From contig CM042011.1 in the NCBI GenBank assembly GCA_023525715.1, positions 1,873,501 through 1,937,500 on the forward strand: a DNA stretch of 64,000 nt, in the 5' to 3' direction. The translations under genes and the position numbers were made by a program. Source of the stretch: Cichorium intybus (taxonomy: Eukaryota; Streptophyta; Magnoliopsida; Asterales; Asteraceae). Positions within the stretch are counted from its first letter, which is position 1. Each line of letters starts with the position of its first letter. The notes under the pieces were generated by a model. The model made no database searches. It was not told the origin of the DNA and worked only from the letters and a program-made list of their open reading frames with translations. Below, one piece after another: positions 25,960 to 38,135 of this stretch.

Positions 25960-26866
25960 AAATACCCTACACTTGAACTTTGCTTGTCCTCAAGCAAACT
26001 ACAATTTAGAATCAAGCCAGCAATTTAGATGTTCAGACAACTTTCCATTTGCTACCAATGATCTAGCATTTATTACCGATGTTAAGAATAATGATTTAAG
26101 AATAAACATAGTGGATTATATCTAGTCTTATGTTCATATTTATAACTTTTCCAAAAATTTACACAAACTCTCTTTCTAAAAACGTCAAGTGCTTAGTTTG
26201 AAAAATACTCATTTTTACATAACATTGAATACACCCTCTAAAAATTCTTTTACCTCAAAACTTTTTGTCGAGTTTCCCATATTTAGAATTCGATGCTGAA
26301 CTTGATTTATCGATTAAGTTGATATAATAATATTCTCTCGCACCTTTGAAACTCGTGACTTTCTATGGAACTCTTGATTACAAATTTTCAACTCATGATT
26401 GTACAGAGTTTACTAATTCAAATTTCAAAGGCCACTAAGAAAATTCCATGACTTTCGATGACACCCGTGTAGCGAGCTTTCGACAATATTATCCCAAACC
26501 AGTTGGTTTTAGGTAATAAGGAGTACAAATGCCTGTAGGCCCCATTTTATGTCTACGTGCTCGAATGTCAAAAGCCACTGATTGAATTTTCCTTCCTGAG
26601 TTTCTCTTTTATGGATTTACTTGAATTTTACTTTAGATCTCATTAGATTTCTTGAGAATTTTTCTCATTTTAAGCTCATTTATCGAGGCTTAGCTTCCTC
26701 AATTCAGTAAATTGGTACATCTGTAAATAGAGAAACTGACTCAATCTTTTTTTTGGTAAAAAACTCAATTTTTAACAATTGATAAATTTTCAAAGGGTCT
26801 ATTTCTTAATTTATGCAAAACATTTTGTAACCACCACCCTAGAAACTTGTCATCTAAAGAATTTGA
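24542..26866. repeat. Left arm of a 2.3-kb inverted repeat
   Basis: This arm (most of an LTR plus about 900 bp of 3' internal sequence) is present in reverse complement at 28,485-30,811. Homology stops sharply at TTTGA|GCTG (26,866/26,867) and at the mirror position 28,485. Arms are nearly identical over 2.3 kb with a spacer of 1.6 kb. Confidence 0.9.
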
Positions 26867-26872
26867 GCTGTT

Positions 26873-28027
26873 TTCACGACCAAAATCCACGCTGCTTCCG
26901 GTTTCACTTGTCATGCATGGGACAGACTTTTCCATTTCCAGGAGCCCATCTTCCGAGAGATCACACTGGAGTTCCTATCCACTGTACAATTTGAGCAACA
27001 CAGAGAATTGAAGGATAGGACTGCTTTCTCCTTCAGGCTGGGAGGAGTTAGCCGAGAGTGCAGTGTATTGGAGCTAGGGATACGCCTAGGTCTATACACT
27101 AGGGAGGAGACTGTCTCTGCTAGATTCTCCACATTCTTTGAGGCTTGCCTCAAGCACCAGCCCGAGGACTTTCATTTAGCAGATGTTTGGGATGTGCTAG
27201 CCGATGAGGTGTACGATTCACACACCGCGGTGGAGAGCCGTATCCGCTCCCCTGTCCACCGCCTGCTTCATAGACTCGTAGCCACTACGGTTAATCACCG
27301 TAGGGGATGTGAGAAGGTACCGGCCGACGATGTATTCTACATGTGGTGCCTACTTTCAGAGGGTGTGTGCCTGAATATCCCGTACACCCTCGCAGTCTTC
27401 CTTTCCAGGAAAGCGAAGGGGGCGAAAGGGAAGAGCCCCATTAGTGGTGGACATTTTATTTCCAGGCTAGCCAGGTCTTATGATGTGTTCTCTTCTCCTC
27501 ACGCGCGGGGACTCGCGAGGTCGAATCCGCGATTCATGCAGAGGGTCTACTTGGAGCTGATGATAGTGATCGGTCGAGACGATCACGGTGCTTCAGTCAT
27601 TCTAGGGGATGACCCTGTTGAGCAGGGTTATGACATGGATGCTCAGCCAGACCCGGTGCCAGAGCCACAGCCAGAGCCAGTCCCCAGAGCTCATCGTCGT
27701 CGCCGACAGAGGTCTCCAGTTCAGCCTAATATCCCAGAGCAGGAGATTGACTTACGCTACTTATCCCAGCAGATGAGTAGCATGGATCTGAGGAGGGAGA
27801 GAGACATGCAGAGGATAGAGCGCGACATTTTGAGGAGACAGGTACATGACCAGTTGATGTCGCAAACCATGCAGGAGTTCTACCAGAGTCAGGGTTTCCA
27901 GCCCTCCATTCCTTACCCGACTTATGTTCCTCCTGTCCCCACTTGGTTTGTACCACCTGACTATCTGCAGGATTTTGGTGACGGCACTGGTACTTCAGGT
28001 TCTGCATTTGATGATGTTGAGGATTGA
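26873..28027 (+). pseudogene. ATHILA ORF1-like retrotransposon protein, 5'-truncated
   Basis: An open frame runs from the inverted-repeat spacer boundary to TGA at 28,025-28,027, about 384 codons, without an ATG at its head. It includes AWDRLFHFQEPIFREITLEF, then FRLGGVSRECSVLELGIRLGLYT, a Pro/Gln-rich hinge, and a coiled-coil-like C-terminus (RRERDMQRIERDILRRQ). The layout resembles the ATHILA ORF-1 family found in plant Ty3/gypsy elements; its function is not established. The N-terminal part is cut off by the inverted-repeat boundary at 26,866, so it is a fragment even though open. The frame is antisense to the surrounding LTR element. Confidence 0.65.
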
Positions 28028-28484
28028 TTTTATATTTTTATATTTAAATACTTTGGAATTATTTTGATTTTATTTCAGTGTGGTGTGTGTTATTTATAAT
28101 TACATGTGTGTTTAATATGTTTCTGAGTATTGATGCAGAATGTGGTATTGATCAGACGCTGGTAGTCAGTTCAGCAAGTTCTTTCTGTGGAAAAATTCCT
28201 CTAAGCAACACAGCTCATTACCCAAGGGGAGTCCATTCCAATTAAAACTCAATTTTGATTTAAATGTTATATACAATAAAGATTATTATATAAGATAAGT
28301 GTGGGGTAAGAGCGTCAAACTGCAAAAATCAACCAAACCAATTTAAATTTGTTTTATCTTCAAACAACTTTTCCAAAGATTGAATGCTAATAGGTAATTG
28401 TTAAGAAAAATATTTTGAAAATAACTTCGTAGATTAAATTTAATATGATGCATATATTTTGGTTTTTCAAATTTTTATACAAAA

Positions 28485-30811
28485 TCAAATTCTTTAGATG
28501 ACAAGTTTCTAGGGTGGTGGTTACAAAATGTTTTGCATAAATTAAGAAATAGACCCTTTGAAAATTTATCAATTGTTAAAAATTGAGTTTTTTACCAAAA
28601 AAAAGATTGAGTCAGTTTCTCTATTTACAGATGTACCAATTTACTGAATTGAGGAAGCTAAGCCTCGATAAATGAGCTTAAAATGAGAAAAATTCTCAAG
28701 AAATCTAATGAGATCTAAAGTAAAATTCAAGTAAATCCATAAAAGAGAAACTCAGGAAGGAAAATTCAATCAGTGGCTTTTGACATTCGAGCACGTAGAC
28801 ATAAAATGGGGCCTACAGGCATTTGTACTCCTTATTACCTAAAACCAACTGGTTTGGGATAATATTGTCGAAAGCTCGCTACACGGGTGTCATCGAAAGT
28901 CATGGAATTTTCTTAGTGGCCTTTGAAATTTGAATTAGTAAACTCTGTACAATCATGAGTTGAAAATTTGTAATCAAGAGTTCCATAGAAAGTCACGAGT
29001 TTCAAAGGTGCGAGAGAATATTATTATATCAACTTAATCGATAAATCAAGTTCAGCATCGAATTCTAAATATGGGAAACTCGACAAAAAGTTTTGAGGTA
29101 AAAGAATTTTTAGAGGGTGTATTCAATGTTATGTAAAAATGAGTATTTTTCAAACTAAGCACTTGACGTTTTTAGAAAGAGAGTTTGTGTAAATTTTTGG
29201 AAAAGTTATAAATATGAACATAAGACTAGATATAATCCACTATGTTTATTCTTAAATCATTATTCTTAACATCGGTAATAAATGCTAGATCATTGGTAGC
29301 AAATGGAAAGTTGTCTGAACATCTAAATTGCTGGCTTGATTCTAAATTGTAGTTTGCTTGAGGACAAGCAAAGTTCAAGTGTAGGGTATTTTGATATTGC
29401 CTAATTTATACATATATTTCAGACAATATCGAGTGTTTAAACACGTGTTTTTGGTATTATCTAAAGATAAAAGATACTTATACGCTAAAATTACCAAAAC
29501 AAAAGAAAATGGCTTTGCGAATAAAGAAGGAGCTGAATACAAGCTTAAAAGTGAACAAAAGAAGTGTAATTGCCTTGTGGGAAGAAAAGAACTGAATATA
29601 GAGACATACGCGCGAAAAATAAAGGAAAAGGCCCAACAGGAGCCAGATCGCGACCCTATCTCACTCAGGATCGCGACCCGATCTGCTGACAAGGTGGTGA
29701 CAGATTGCTGACAAAAAGATTGCGACACGATGAAGAGATCTCGACCCTATCAGATCGCGACCCGATCTTCTATGGGGTCGCGATGTGATCCACCAACCAC
29801 GTTCCACTGATCAGGAGGCATACTCATTACACCAACCACAGTCCACTCATCGGGATAGTGGCCAGCACAAAAGAGCAAAAGATCGCGACGCGACCTATGT
29901 GGATCGCGACGCAATGGTATCTGGAACAACAACTATAAACTGAGTCCTTCTCCTCTTCTTTTGAAAAAATAATAACATCACACCAGAGAGACACCATAGA
30001 GATCAAGGAAACTATAGTTCAGATATATTTTCGTGTATTTATCATTTTTACATGTTATTGAGAGTGATTTTCATAATAAGAAGGAGCTAAGATATTCATT
30101 ATAAGCAAGGATTCATCGATTGTAACCGGTTGGTATCTTTTATCATGTCTTCTTCATATTGTTGTTGTACATTTGATACCATGCTAGGCTAAATCCCTGC
30201 AACTTTTGCCTAGGAGATGTTGATTCAATAATATAAACATGTGTTGATTTAGTTCTTGATTCGAGTTTAATATTGGTTAGGATATATATAACTTGCATGC
30301 TATACATATTAAATGAGGTTAGGGTTTATATTCTTGATAACCATCTTCATATGATTAAGGTTTATTGAACATTTAAACTTATTGATTATATGAACCGTAT
30401 GATGTATAATTGACAATTATATATCGTTGGACTAGTTATTGGCCATTTAACTAGGAATGTTGTCTAAGTTATGAACTTGATTAGTGAAATAAAACTTATA
30501 TCGTATTTAATTACAACTCATGACCATTGATTGTTTGAACATATTGCTATGACCATTAGGATATGGACTATGTTTGCATGCTAGCTTATATAAATATTTC
30601 ATGATTATAAGTTGTTTAATTACATGACCATTGTGCTATAATAACTTAAAAGTCATTAGAATTGGTGAATTGACCATAGGATCCTACACTTAAAGCAACC
30701 TATTTAAACTCATTGCACATAATCAAAAAACTAGTCAACCTAAGTTTATATGAATCAACAAATCCTAGGTGAAAGTTTCCTTTGTTATTATTTGATCATA
30801 CCATATACTTA
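28485..30811. repeat. Right arm of the 2.3-kb inverted repeat (with a plus-strand partial LTR)
   Basis: Reverse complement of 24,542-26,866. It contains the 3' end of an internal region, the polypurine-like tract and, from 29,392, an LTR on the plus strand that breaks off at 30,811, about 300 bp before the LTR end. The sequence then jumps to a new leader that begins with a short stretch (GTGTTTAAACACTCGATATTG) also found inside the LTR near 25,905. Confidence 0.9.
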
Positions 30812-31209
30812 CTTCGTGTTTAAACACTCGATATTGTTAATCAATCGATCCTTTTTACGGTTTTTATCGTGGGAAGTTGAAATTTCAAGTTGATTCAATT
30901 CTTTCATATGTTTCTCTTGTTTCTTTGCTAAATAATTTCAAGACCTGCTTGCAATTTATTCAGTTATGTCAAATTAAATTGATTATCGGTCCAACTATAA
31001 TGCTAGTAATTCTACTTACGAGAACGGTGTCAGAATAGACAGATTCGGTCTGGTTGTTGGATTTTCGAAAGGTCATTGACCGAAAGAGTCCTGCCTCCCT
31101 ACTGTCATGCCTGACCGTTCTTTATTTGATAGTCAACGCATTATAGTAGATTTGATAAGATATTCAGTTTTTTATAACTAATTGATTACATAAAGGTTTA
31201 GAAAGGTTT

Positions 31210-31271
<62 letters not shown>

Positions 31272-31338
31272 ATTTTTATATAAAAAAAAGGGTGCAACCA
31301 ACTTGAGTGCAGTTTCTTCTAATTCTTGTGTACGGTGT
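30812..31338 (+). other. Leader of the inverted gag, with (AT)n
   Basis: Non-coding sequence between the truncated internal LTR and the gag start. It includes an (AT)n array at about 31,211-31,268. It looks like the U5/5' untranslated region of a gypsy element. Confidence 0.45.
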
Positions 31339-32347
31339 ATGACCCGAAGTTCACAACCGAATATCAGACCTGCACTGAACGAACCAGAACGTGAGTTTAA
31401 CGCAAGGAGAAGAATAAGAAGAAGCATTTTTCCGAAAGAAAAACCTAGACAAGAAATGGACATCCCAGTAAACAAGCCAGAACCAACTTTGAAAGCATAT
31501 TACAACAGAGCACGAGACGGAACAGGACCAAGTCTTGTACGGCCCAAGATACCGGAAAATGCAAATTTTGAGCTTAAAGGCCATTACCTTTCAGCTCTTA
31601 AGGGCATCACTTTCAAAGGAACAGAAGAAGAAGATCCAGTCGAACACATCGAGCAAGTCACAGAAATAACTGACTGCTTCAACATTCCAGGAATTTCCTC
31701 AGACGCAGTCATGCTACGAATCTTCCCGATGACATTACGCGAAGGAGCAAAGAAATGGTTGAAAAGACTGCCTCCAGGTTCCATCACTACATGGAACGGA
31801 CTGAAACAGGACTTCATAGAAGAATACACTCCACCGTGGACAAACACCAAAAAGTTCAGGATTGTCCACAACACGACATGGACAAACACCAAAAAGTTCA
31901 GAAGTTCTACGACTGTATCAACACACAAACAAGACAACTACTAGACGGGAGAGGACCCCTCATAAACCTAACCGCTACCGAGGCTTATGAAAGAATTGAG
32001 GAACTGGCAAAACACTCTCACCATTACCATTCCTCAAGAGATCCATCATGCCGAAGAAAGTTAAAGGAAGAGGTAGTGGAAGGAATGTTCGCCATTCATA
32101 ACCGATTGGATCAATTTGGGAGAGATCTAAAAAAGATGACTCAAAATATCCACGCCATCACGGTGGGCTGTGACAATTGCAGCGGTCCTCACTTACAGAA
32201 AGACTTTCCATACGATGAAGATGGTAATAAGAAAGCAGAAGCTTGTTACTCATCTGGAGACAGATTCGACTACCCGATACGTAGAAACAACTGGCGAGGA
32301 GGAAATGATTTCTACAACCAGCAACAAAGGCAATGGCGCCAAAAACT
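31339..32347 (+). pseudogene. Ty3/gypsy gag, internally deleted and frameshifted
   Basis: It begins at ATG 31,339 (MTRSSQPNIRP) and contains the retrotransposon gag core (VMLRIFPMTLREGAKKWLKR, LPPGSITTWNGLKQDF). After EEYTPPW the frame breaks: a 23-bp stretch (31,837-31,859) is a copy of 31,879-31,901, and the sequence resumes in another frame as CPQHDMDKHQ..FYDCINTQTRQLL..TEAYERIEELAKHSHHYH. The family usually has more residues between these parts, so I infer a deletion sealed by a templated duplication. The zinc knuckle CDNCSGPHLQKDF has Phe where the last Cys is expected. It ends abruptly at the LTR junction. Confidence 0.75.
32334..32341 (-). other. Primer-binding-site core TGGCGCCA
   Basis: On the minus strand the 5' LTR end (32,348) is followed after 6 nt by TGGCGCCATTGCC, resembling the TGGCGCCGTTGCC primer site of Athila/Tat elements (tRNA-Asp type by family knowledge). 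The octamer is its own reverse complement and is also read as part of gag on the plus strand. Confidence 0.6.
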
Positions 32348-34062
32348 TGTTGTCGTCAAAACAACTCACTTGTAGTTGTCATGTCATTTAAGTCTTAATC
32401 CAATTATTTACCTTATTATTTGACTATTAGACTTACGAGCAAGCATTACTCGATCATTTAATAGTATAGTTTTGGTAAGTAAATGTATCGAATTTCCACA
32501 GGGAGTTGTTAACTAACTTAGAGTTTGCAATTCTTAGTCAAACAGTTTAGAAGCGAGTTTTAGTGAAAACTCGTAAAACCAAGTTTTTGAATGTTTATAA
32601 AAGAGGTAAACTATTAAGATGCAATGGTCGTAATAACACAACAATAAGTATATAGTATGATCAAATAATAACAAAGGAAACTTTCACCTAGGATTTGTTG
32701 ATTCATATAAACTTAGGTTGACTAGTTTTTTGATTATGTGCAATGAGTTTAAATAGGTTGCTTTAAGTGTAGGATCCTATGGTCAATTCACCAATTCTAA
32801 TGACTTTTAAGTTATTATAGCACAATGGTCATGTAACTAAACAACTTATAATCATGAAATATTTATATAAGCTAGCATGCAAACATAGTCCATATCCTAA
32901 TGGTCATAGCAATATGTTCATACAATCAATGGTCATGAGTTGTAATTAAATGCGATATAAGTTTTATTTCACAAATCAAGTTCATAACTTAGACAACATT
33001 CCTAGTTAAATGGCCAATAACTAGTCCAATGATATATAATTGTCAATTATACATCATACGGTTCATATAATCAATAAGTTTAAATGTTCAATAAACCTTA
33101 ATCATATGAAGATGGTTATCAAGAATATAAACCCTAACCTCATTTAATATGTATAGCATGCAAGTAATATATCCTAACCAATGTTAAACTCGAATCAAGA
33201 ACTAAATCAACACATGTTTATATTATTGAATCAATATCTCCTAGACAAAAGTTGCAGGGATTTAGCCTAGCATGGTATCAAATGTACAACAACAATATGA
33301 AAAAGACATGATAAAAGATACTAACCGGTTACAATCGATGAATCCTTGCTTATAATGAATATCTTAGCTCCTTCTTATTATGAAAATCACTCTCAATAAC
33401 ATGTAAAAATGATAAATACACGAAAATATATCTGAACTATAGTTTCCTTGATCTCTATGGTGTCTCTCTGGTGTGATGTTATTATTTTTTCAAAAGAAGA
33501 GGAGAAGGACTCAGTTTATAGTTGTTGTTCCAGATACCATTGCGTCGCGATCCACATAGGTCGCGTCGCGATCTTTTGCTCTTTTGTGCTGGCCACTATC
33601 CCGATGAGTGGACTGTGGTTGGTGTAATGAGTATGCCTCCTGATCAGTGAAACGTGGTTGGTGGATCACATCGCGACCCCATAGAAGATCGGGTCGCGAT
33701 CTGATAGGGTCGAGATCTCTTCATCGTGTCGCAATCTTTTTGTCAGCAATCTGTCACCACCTTGTCAGTAGATCGGGTCGCGATCCTGAGTGAGATAGGG
33801 TCGCGATCTGGCTCCTGTTGGGCTTTTTCCTTTATTTTTCGCGCGTATGTCTCTATATTCAGTTCTTTTCTTCCTACAAGGCAATTACACTTCTTTTGTT
33901 CACTTTTAAGCTTGTATTTAGCTCCTTCTTTATCCGCAAAGCCATTTTCCTGTGTTTTGGTAATTTTGGCGTATAAGTATCTTTTATCTTTAGATAATAC
34001 CAAAAACACGTGTTTAAGCACTCGATATTGCCCGAAATATATGTATAAATTAGGCAATATCA
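32348..34062 (-). repeat. 5' LTR of the Athila-like element
   Basis: A 1715-bp LTR, the same length as its partner at 24,245-25,959. The palindrome cluster built on GGTCGCGATC repeats at about 33,540-33,805. Differences from the partner include 33,652 (GTGAAACG versus GTGGAACG) and a few near 33,940-34,030. Confidence 0.9.
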
Positions 34063-34067
34063 GTCGT

Positions 34068-34748
34068 CTCTATAGATTTGTTTGATCGTTTTTTTCTGGA
34101 CCAGGTTAAAAATTCTAAAAGATCTAAAAGATTATGCTGACATTTTTTCATTAAATATAATTATCAAATGGTTAAAGAAAATTTATGCTGATATTTTTTG
34201 TTAAATTTAATGGATACAGTTTGTTAGATCACATGATTGAAGACAATTTATTTAATGGGTACAATTTGATAAATTAAAGCCAAAAAATTATACACAAAAA
34301 TATTAAACTGTGATTGCTTTTAAAATGTACAGTTACAGTAAGTACATTGTTTTAGTAGGTTGGTCTTTAAAAGTTTAATGGCTTAATAGGAAAAAAAGTT
34401 ATATGACCAACCAGTATGGGGTTTACTAAGCTTTTATAATGTTAATTTTTTTTGGTAGATCTAAGTTTACAATTATGAAATTTTATAAGCTAGAATTTAA
34501 GACTCTTTTAATTATTTTTGCTTTTTGAAAATACCAAATCGATATTGTTTCTTCTATTCTTGTGTCTCTATATAACTTTTTTTGACATTTATTATTCATT
34601 TTTACTATTGTTATTGATTTCATTAGTAGGGCCCACCACGAATATCACCCTAACATTTTGCTCTCTCTCCCTTATTCCAATGCCTCTACAACAACTTGGG
34701 ATTTCATATTCTTTATAATTTTTGTTGAAAAGAAATTATTCGTTGTTC
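34068..34748. other. AT-rich intergenic DNA
   Basis: This is the right flank of the LTR insertion and left flank of the hAT insertion. No gene or RNA is recognised. Confidence 0.5.
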
Positions 34749-34756
34749 GTCGAGCT

Positions 34757-37700
34757 CATAGTTACCAGAAACGCCAATTTGTCGGCGTCCCGCGTTCCCA
34801 ATCGCGCCGTCCCCATTCGCCTAGGATTCGTTCGGAAACGTTGATTGTAGGCGACTCGTGATGGTGAGACAACCGTACCCAATCGCGGACCCAATCGACC
34901 CCAATCCCGATTTCTTTCAAACCGAAACGCGTTTCTGTGGTCAAAATCGTATGAATCGGTGGTCAAAATCGTATGAATCGGTGGTCAAAATCAAGTGTAC
35001 CGACCTTTGGCTTTCTCTCGTCGATTGGTTGTGATGCGTTTTCTGATATGGCATTTACACCGTTCGACCCTTGACGTGAATATAATTTGAAACGGAAACA
35101 ATTGAAATTGTATATAAACACCATATGTTGTTATCGATTTCAATATCCACAGTCCACACTCCACACTCCACAGTTCTGATTTCTTTCACTTCAATTGCAA
35201 ATTTCCTGTTCTCGATTTTTTTCACTTAATTTCTGGTATGGCATTTGGAAGAAAAAGAAACATGGAGTCTGAGACTCAACTGATATCGACAGTGACACAG
35301 AAGGTACTCATATTAGTGAGACCCAAGATCAAACACCAATCAATGTTGATGATGAGGTGCAACAAAATGAAAAAACAGCCCCAACAAGCTCTGTTGAGAA
35401 AGATCCTAGCAAACCACTCCTTGAAGAAGTGACATTCACTTCTACAGTAAATAGCAAGAACAGTGGAGGTTCTAAACCTTGGACTTGTAACCACTGTAAA
35501 GGCAACTACACCAGCTCTTATACTCGAATCCATGTTTACTTTTTTGGACCTCCTCCGGGGAGGAAAAAAGCTGAGATCAAAAGGTGTCCGGTCCTTGTTA
35601 AAGGTAACCCGTATTATGACATTCTATATAATAGGGTCAAAGAAGCAGAAAAGAAAGGTGTTGCTGCCAAATCATTGAAGAATTCCGTGCTCTCACAAAA
35701 CCCGGCTTCAAAAAGAAGGATTGAAGATGCATTTAAGATGCTTGAGAGAGAGAGGAGGTTGACATGAAGATACTTCGAGGGTTATGTGCTAATGGGATTC
35801 CTTTTAATGTGCTACGGAACCCACAATTCCTTGAAATGATTCAAGCTATCAAGAAAGCACCGGACGGTTACAAGCCACCTTCATATGAAAAAGCTAGAAC
35901 TTCGTTGCTTGACCAATGTGAAAGACAAGTGAGCAAAGAACTTGATCCGGTGAAAGACACGTGGACAACACAAGGAGTATCCATTGTCTCGGATGGTTGG
36001 TCGAATGTCAAAGGTGAACCACTTATAAATGTTGTTGCACAAAATTCACGTGGTGCAACTTTTATGTACGCGGACGCCTTTTCGGGGATTGAGAAGACGG
36101 GGGTGGAGATTGCTAAATATCTTCGAGGAGCTATTGAGGAGATTGGACCAAGTAGTGTTATTCAAGTTGTCACCGATAACGCGGCTAACTGCAAGGCGGC
36201 TGGACGGGAAATCGAGAAGGTATATAAACATATTTTCTGGTCCCCTTGTTGTGTACACTCTTTAAATCTGATTTTCAAAGACATGGCAAAGAAATTTGAA
36301 TGGCTATCCGAAACATATAACAGAGGGAAGGGTATTGTCAAGTTTTTTTTAAACCACACGCACGCCTTAGCTTTCTTTAGAGACAACTCGAAATTGCAAT
36401 TGTTGAAGGTTGCAAAAACACGATTTGCATCACATTACATACTGTTGAAAAGACTAACCGAATGTAGGGAAGCACTTGCTACTACTATTGTCTTAAACTC
36501 GTGGCGGGAATGGGTCAACAAGGTGGATGAGCACACTCGGTTACTTGTTAATAAAGTGACAGATACAATTAAAGATGACGATTTTTAGGATGATATTGTT
36601 GACATTTTGGCTATCACAAAACCTATCTTTTACATGGTAAAGTTTTCTGATGGCGAAGGTCCGAAAATGGCAGAAATATCTGAACGAATGGACAATATGA
36701 TGGGTCAAATCAAAGAGGCTATGACTATGAGGGACAATAAATTGTCAATGTATTACCATGAAGTTGAAAAAATTGTAGTTGAAAGGTGGGAGAAGATGAG
36801 TATACCCCTCCATTGTTTAGGATTTGCTTTAAATCCTAAATATTATGACAAGCATTATCTTGCTAAGTTGGCACCAGGAGGAATGAAAAGAAATCCTCCC
36901 AACGAAGATTTAGAAGTTATTCAAGGTGTTTTGAAAGCGTTTACAAGAATTTCGGAGAGTGAAGAAGAAGATAAATAGTTGAGAGAGCAATTTGCAACCT
37001 TTCACATGAAGAAAGGAATCTATTCATTGGCCGGGACACAAGCTGATGCGGTGACTATGGACGCGATTGATTGGTGGGCAACATATGGAGCGGAGACTCC
37101 GGAATTGGCGGACGTGGCAAAACGAGTCCTCTCGCAACCGATTAGTAGCTCTTCGGCGGAGAGGAATTGGAGCACATACTCTTACATCCATAGTGTGAAG
37201 CGGAATCGTTTAAATGGCCCAAGAGCGGATAAACTTGTGTTTATTCACTCCAATATTAGACTTTTGTCCCGGTTTTCAGAATCTTACAAAGCCGGACCCA
37301 ACAAAAAATGGGACATGAATCCGGAAAGTGATCACATTGAATGTTCAAGTGCACGTCTAGAGGACATGGTGTGGGAGAATCTTGATGATGAAGGCATGGA
37401 GAAGGAGATAGGAAAAAGGCAGCGGGTTAACTAGTTACTAGTTATGGTATTTTGTTCTTGTTTTGGTTATTTTTCGTATGGTCCTTGTTTTGATATTTTG
37501 TGGACTTTTTGAGTTTTTGGTACTTCTCTTTTTGTTCCTGTTTTGGACTGTATGGATTTGGAATTTGGTATTTATCTTATTAAGTTATTAAGTTATGGTT
37601 CATGTATTAAATTTAAGTGTTACATTTAAAATTTTAAAATGTTAAGTAAATGTATACATATACCGATACACCGTACCGGACCTCGTTCCCCGTACCGTAC

Positions 37701-37811
37701 CGAACCGTACCGAAATGAGCCTACCCCCCGTACCCGATACACTAAATGTCGCGAACCGCGTATCGTATCGTACCGCGTTTCCTGTACCGTACCGCGTTTC
37801 TGGCAACTATG
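34757..37811 (+). mobile_element. hAT (Ac-type) DNA transposon, 3.1 kb
   Basis: Terminal inverted repeats CATAGTTACCAGAAACGC (left) and GCGTTTCTGGCAACTATG (right) differ at one position. They are flanked by a perfect 8-bp duplication GTCGAGCT (34,749-34,756 and 37,812-37,819), as expected for hAT. The right subterminal region (37,670-37,800) is packed with CGTACCGTACC and CGCGTTTC units, in keeping with the transposase-binding repeats of this superfamily. It contains one transposase pseudogene in the same orientation. Confidence 0.93.
35262..37434 (+). pseudogene. hAT transposase with BED finger and dimerisation domain, broken
   Basis: The order is BED-type finger (WTCNHCKGNYTSSYTRIH, with Tyr-Phe-Phe where a second His is expected), DUF659/transposase core (VSIVSDGWSNVKGEPLINVV, VVTDNAANCKAAG, CCVHSLNLIFKDM), and hAT C-terminal dimerisation domain (SSSSAERNWSTYSYIH..RADKLVFIHSNIRL). 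There are four breaks: an apparent 1-bp loss near 35,279, a frameshift in a GA-run near 35,750-35,760, a TAG at 36,586-36,588 and a TAG at 36,976-36,978. Between breaks the protein is well preserved, so inactivation is recent. Start ATG 35,262 or 35,238 is possible; the frameshift hides which was used. Confidence 0.9.
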
Positions 37812-38135
37812 GTCGAGCTAATGATTGTTGAAAGGAGAATTGTTAGCCTCCCTATGAAAATATTAATCGCCAAAGAAACTATTTGCTGAAAAAAAAACAA
37901 AGCACTGCCAACCGTATTGCGCGGATACACTACTATTATTTTATAAACCAAATATTATACGGTAAAAATTATGTAATAGTAAAATTATAAAGATAAAATT
38001 CAACAACTATACGATGATGTGACCGTAATTGAGCCAAACAAACCACCAAAACCCTTGTTTTGAATCCTCCACTACCCATTGTTTACAATTTTTGCTGTTA
38101 TTGTTAGACCCTTTTCATCGATCAAAGAGGCGAAT

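Larger units (their letters stand above)
24245..34062 (-). mobile_element. Athila/Tat-like LTR retrotransposon with rearranged interior
   Basis: Two direct LTRs of 1715 bp (24,245-25,959 and 32,348-34,062) start and end as TG..CA. They are flanked by a perfect 5-bp duplication GTCGT (24,240-24,244 and 34,063-34,067). On the minus strand the LTR begins TGATATTGCC, is preceded by AAGTTCAAGTGTAGGGTATT, a polypurine-tract-like end (near 25,960-25,980), and is followed at 32,334-32,341 by TGGCGCCA, the start of the primer site usual for Athila/Tat elements. So the element lies on the minus strand. Its interior does not: the ATHILA ORF1-like frame and the gag remnant are both on the plus strand, and a third partial LTR (29,392-30,811) is inverted. 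No pol is present. By eye about 15-20 of 1715 LTR positions differ, so insertion is fairly recent. Confidence 0.85.

Noticed and set aside
25623..25976. 117-codon frame present in all three Athila-like LTR copies, and the antisense 106-codon frame
   Set aside because: It lies in LTR sequence across palindromic repeats and has no motif. Preservation is explained by the near-identity of the LTRs.
35238..35432. Frame starting at ATG 35,238 as a separate gene
   Set aside because: After an apparent 1-bp loss near 35,279 the neighbouring frame continues the hAT N-terminus. The rest of this frame is out-of-frame hAT sequence.
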